From CAKXIK01 sp050947015 (GTDB lineage: Bacteria > Bacillota > Clostridia > Oscillospirales > Acutalibacteraceae), in assembly GCA_050947015.1 (NCBI GenBank), contig JBMNVT010000019.1, positions 1-43,738 of the forward strand: a stretch of 43,738 bases of DNA. The letters run 5' to 3'. Shown one piece after another: positions 43,372-43,738 of the stretch. The notes beneath the pieces are model-generated. The model worked only from the letters and a program-made list of their open reading frames with translations, had not been told where the DNA came from and ran no database searches. Both the position numbers and the translations under genes were made by a program. Position 1 is the stretch's first letter. Each line of letters opens with the position of its first letter.

Positions 43372-43738
43372 CCAGGTTGTAGAAAAAGCCCGTTCTGGTA
43401 AACAGACCAGAGCGAGGCCACGGTACTGCGTGTAGCGCATGCCATGTTTTTCTTTTGCGTCGGCAAATACACGCTCAATTTTTTCTTTTCTCAGACGGTA
43501 TAGTTCTCTGTATACCGTCATGTGCCGGACGTGCTTCGCCATCTCCACAAAGTCCTGCCAGACATGGCGCAAGACCGTTTTCTCGCACTTTGCATTTTCA
43601 GTGCACTGCGCTCTGGTGGGGCAGTTTTTGCAAAAGTAGGTTCGGCTCTTGTATTCCCGGTATCCGTCCCGGTTTGTGGTGGTATAATGCAGCGCGCGGT
43701 ATTCCGGGCAGATCACGTCGTCGAAATATTCATCGTAA

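Larger units (their letters stand above)
43276..43738 (-). pseudogene. IS1182-type transposase, 3' part, probably a remnant
   Basis: The frame enters from beyond the right edge (YDEYFDDVICPEYRALHY) and contains the Cys cluster FCKNCPTRAQC and YRLRKEKIERVFADAKEKHG, conserved in IS1182-family DDE transposases (the E of ERVFADAKE belongs to the catalytic set). After YTQYRGLALV the conserved terminal helices are missing and the frame runs into CLPERAFSTTWG and unrelated residues. I therefore think the C-terminal end is deleted or frameshifted. Only the 3' third is in the window, so the state of the rest is unknown. Confidence 0.75.

Noticed and set aside
1..43738. tRNA, rRNA or CRISPR arrays
   Set aside because: None was recognised on either strand by reading; small tRNA genes cannot be fully excluded without a covariance search.

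Overview
The window comes from a Clostridia-type Firmicute, most likely a gut-associated Oscillospirales/Ruminococcaceae relative. This is inferred from mid-range GC, strong AGGAGG-type ribosome binding sites, several TTG starts (2321, 33831, 43219), a T-box in front of pheS, IreB, and lipoboxes on solute-binding proteins. No rRNA, tRNA or CRISPR array was seen. The window is mostly chromosomal housekeeping and transport. The only mobile DNA seen is a transposase remnant running off the right edge.

Layout. 0.3-5.2 kb (+): a second-type topoisomerase IIA pair (ParE-like, ParC-like) with a small membrane protein, closed by a bidirectional terminator. 5.2-6.5 kb (-): a rhomboid-like membrane protein broken by a one-base frameshift, a cupin, and a 57-residue protein whose Shine-Dalgarno lies inside a terminator-like hairpin. 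6.6-10.6 kb (+): an MFS carrier, a membrane-anchored glycerophosphodiesterase, and a GGDEF diguanylate cyclase broken by one extra base near 9206. 10.7-16.5 kb (-): a roughly 1930-residue helicase/nuclease with an N-terminal transglutaminase-like region. 16.7-20.85 kb (-): ireB, then pheT and pheS under a phenylalanine T-box.

21.0-28.6 kb (+): a complete polyamine operon: arginine decarboxylase, spermidine synthase homologue, carboxynorspermidine synthase, carboxynorspermidine decarboxylase, agmatine deiminase, N-carbamoylputrescine amidase, and a C_GCAxxG_C_C protein. It is preceded by a leader of about 355 nt. The leader has a strong promoter, several hairpins, a 9-bp long-range helix, an intrinsic terminator just before the first gene, and an upstream segment perfectly complementary to that terminator's 5' arm. 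This leader is the best candidate in the window for an undescribed regulatory RNA.

28.7-43.2 kb (-): a zinc-ribbon membrane protein, DAHP synthase, a polar amino-acid ABC transporter with an attenuator inside the operon, phosphoglycolate phosphatase, potABCD polyamine importer, a Na+/alanine-type symporter, and an RND exporter carrying a coiled-coil insertion of about 185 residues. 43.3 kb to the edge: an IS1182-type transposase remnant whose 3' end contains the likely promoter of the RND gene.

How the genes fit together: polyamine metabolism is the main theme. Arginine becomes agmatine, N-carbamoylputrescine and putrescine (SpeA, AguA, AguB). Putrescine can become spermidine by the carboxyspermidine route (saccharopine-dehydrogenase-like enzyme plus NspC) and perhaps by SpeE. 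PotABCD, about 8 kb away on the opposite strand, can import the same molecules.
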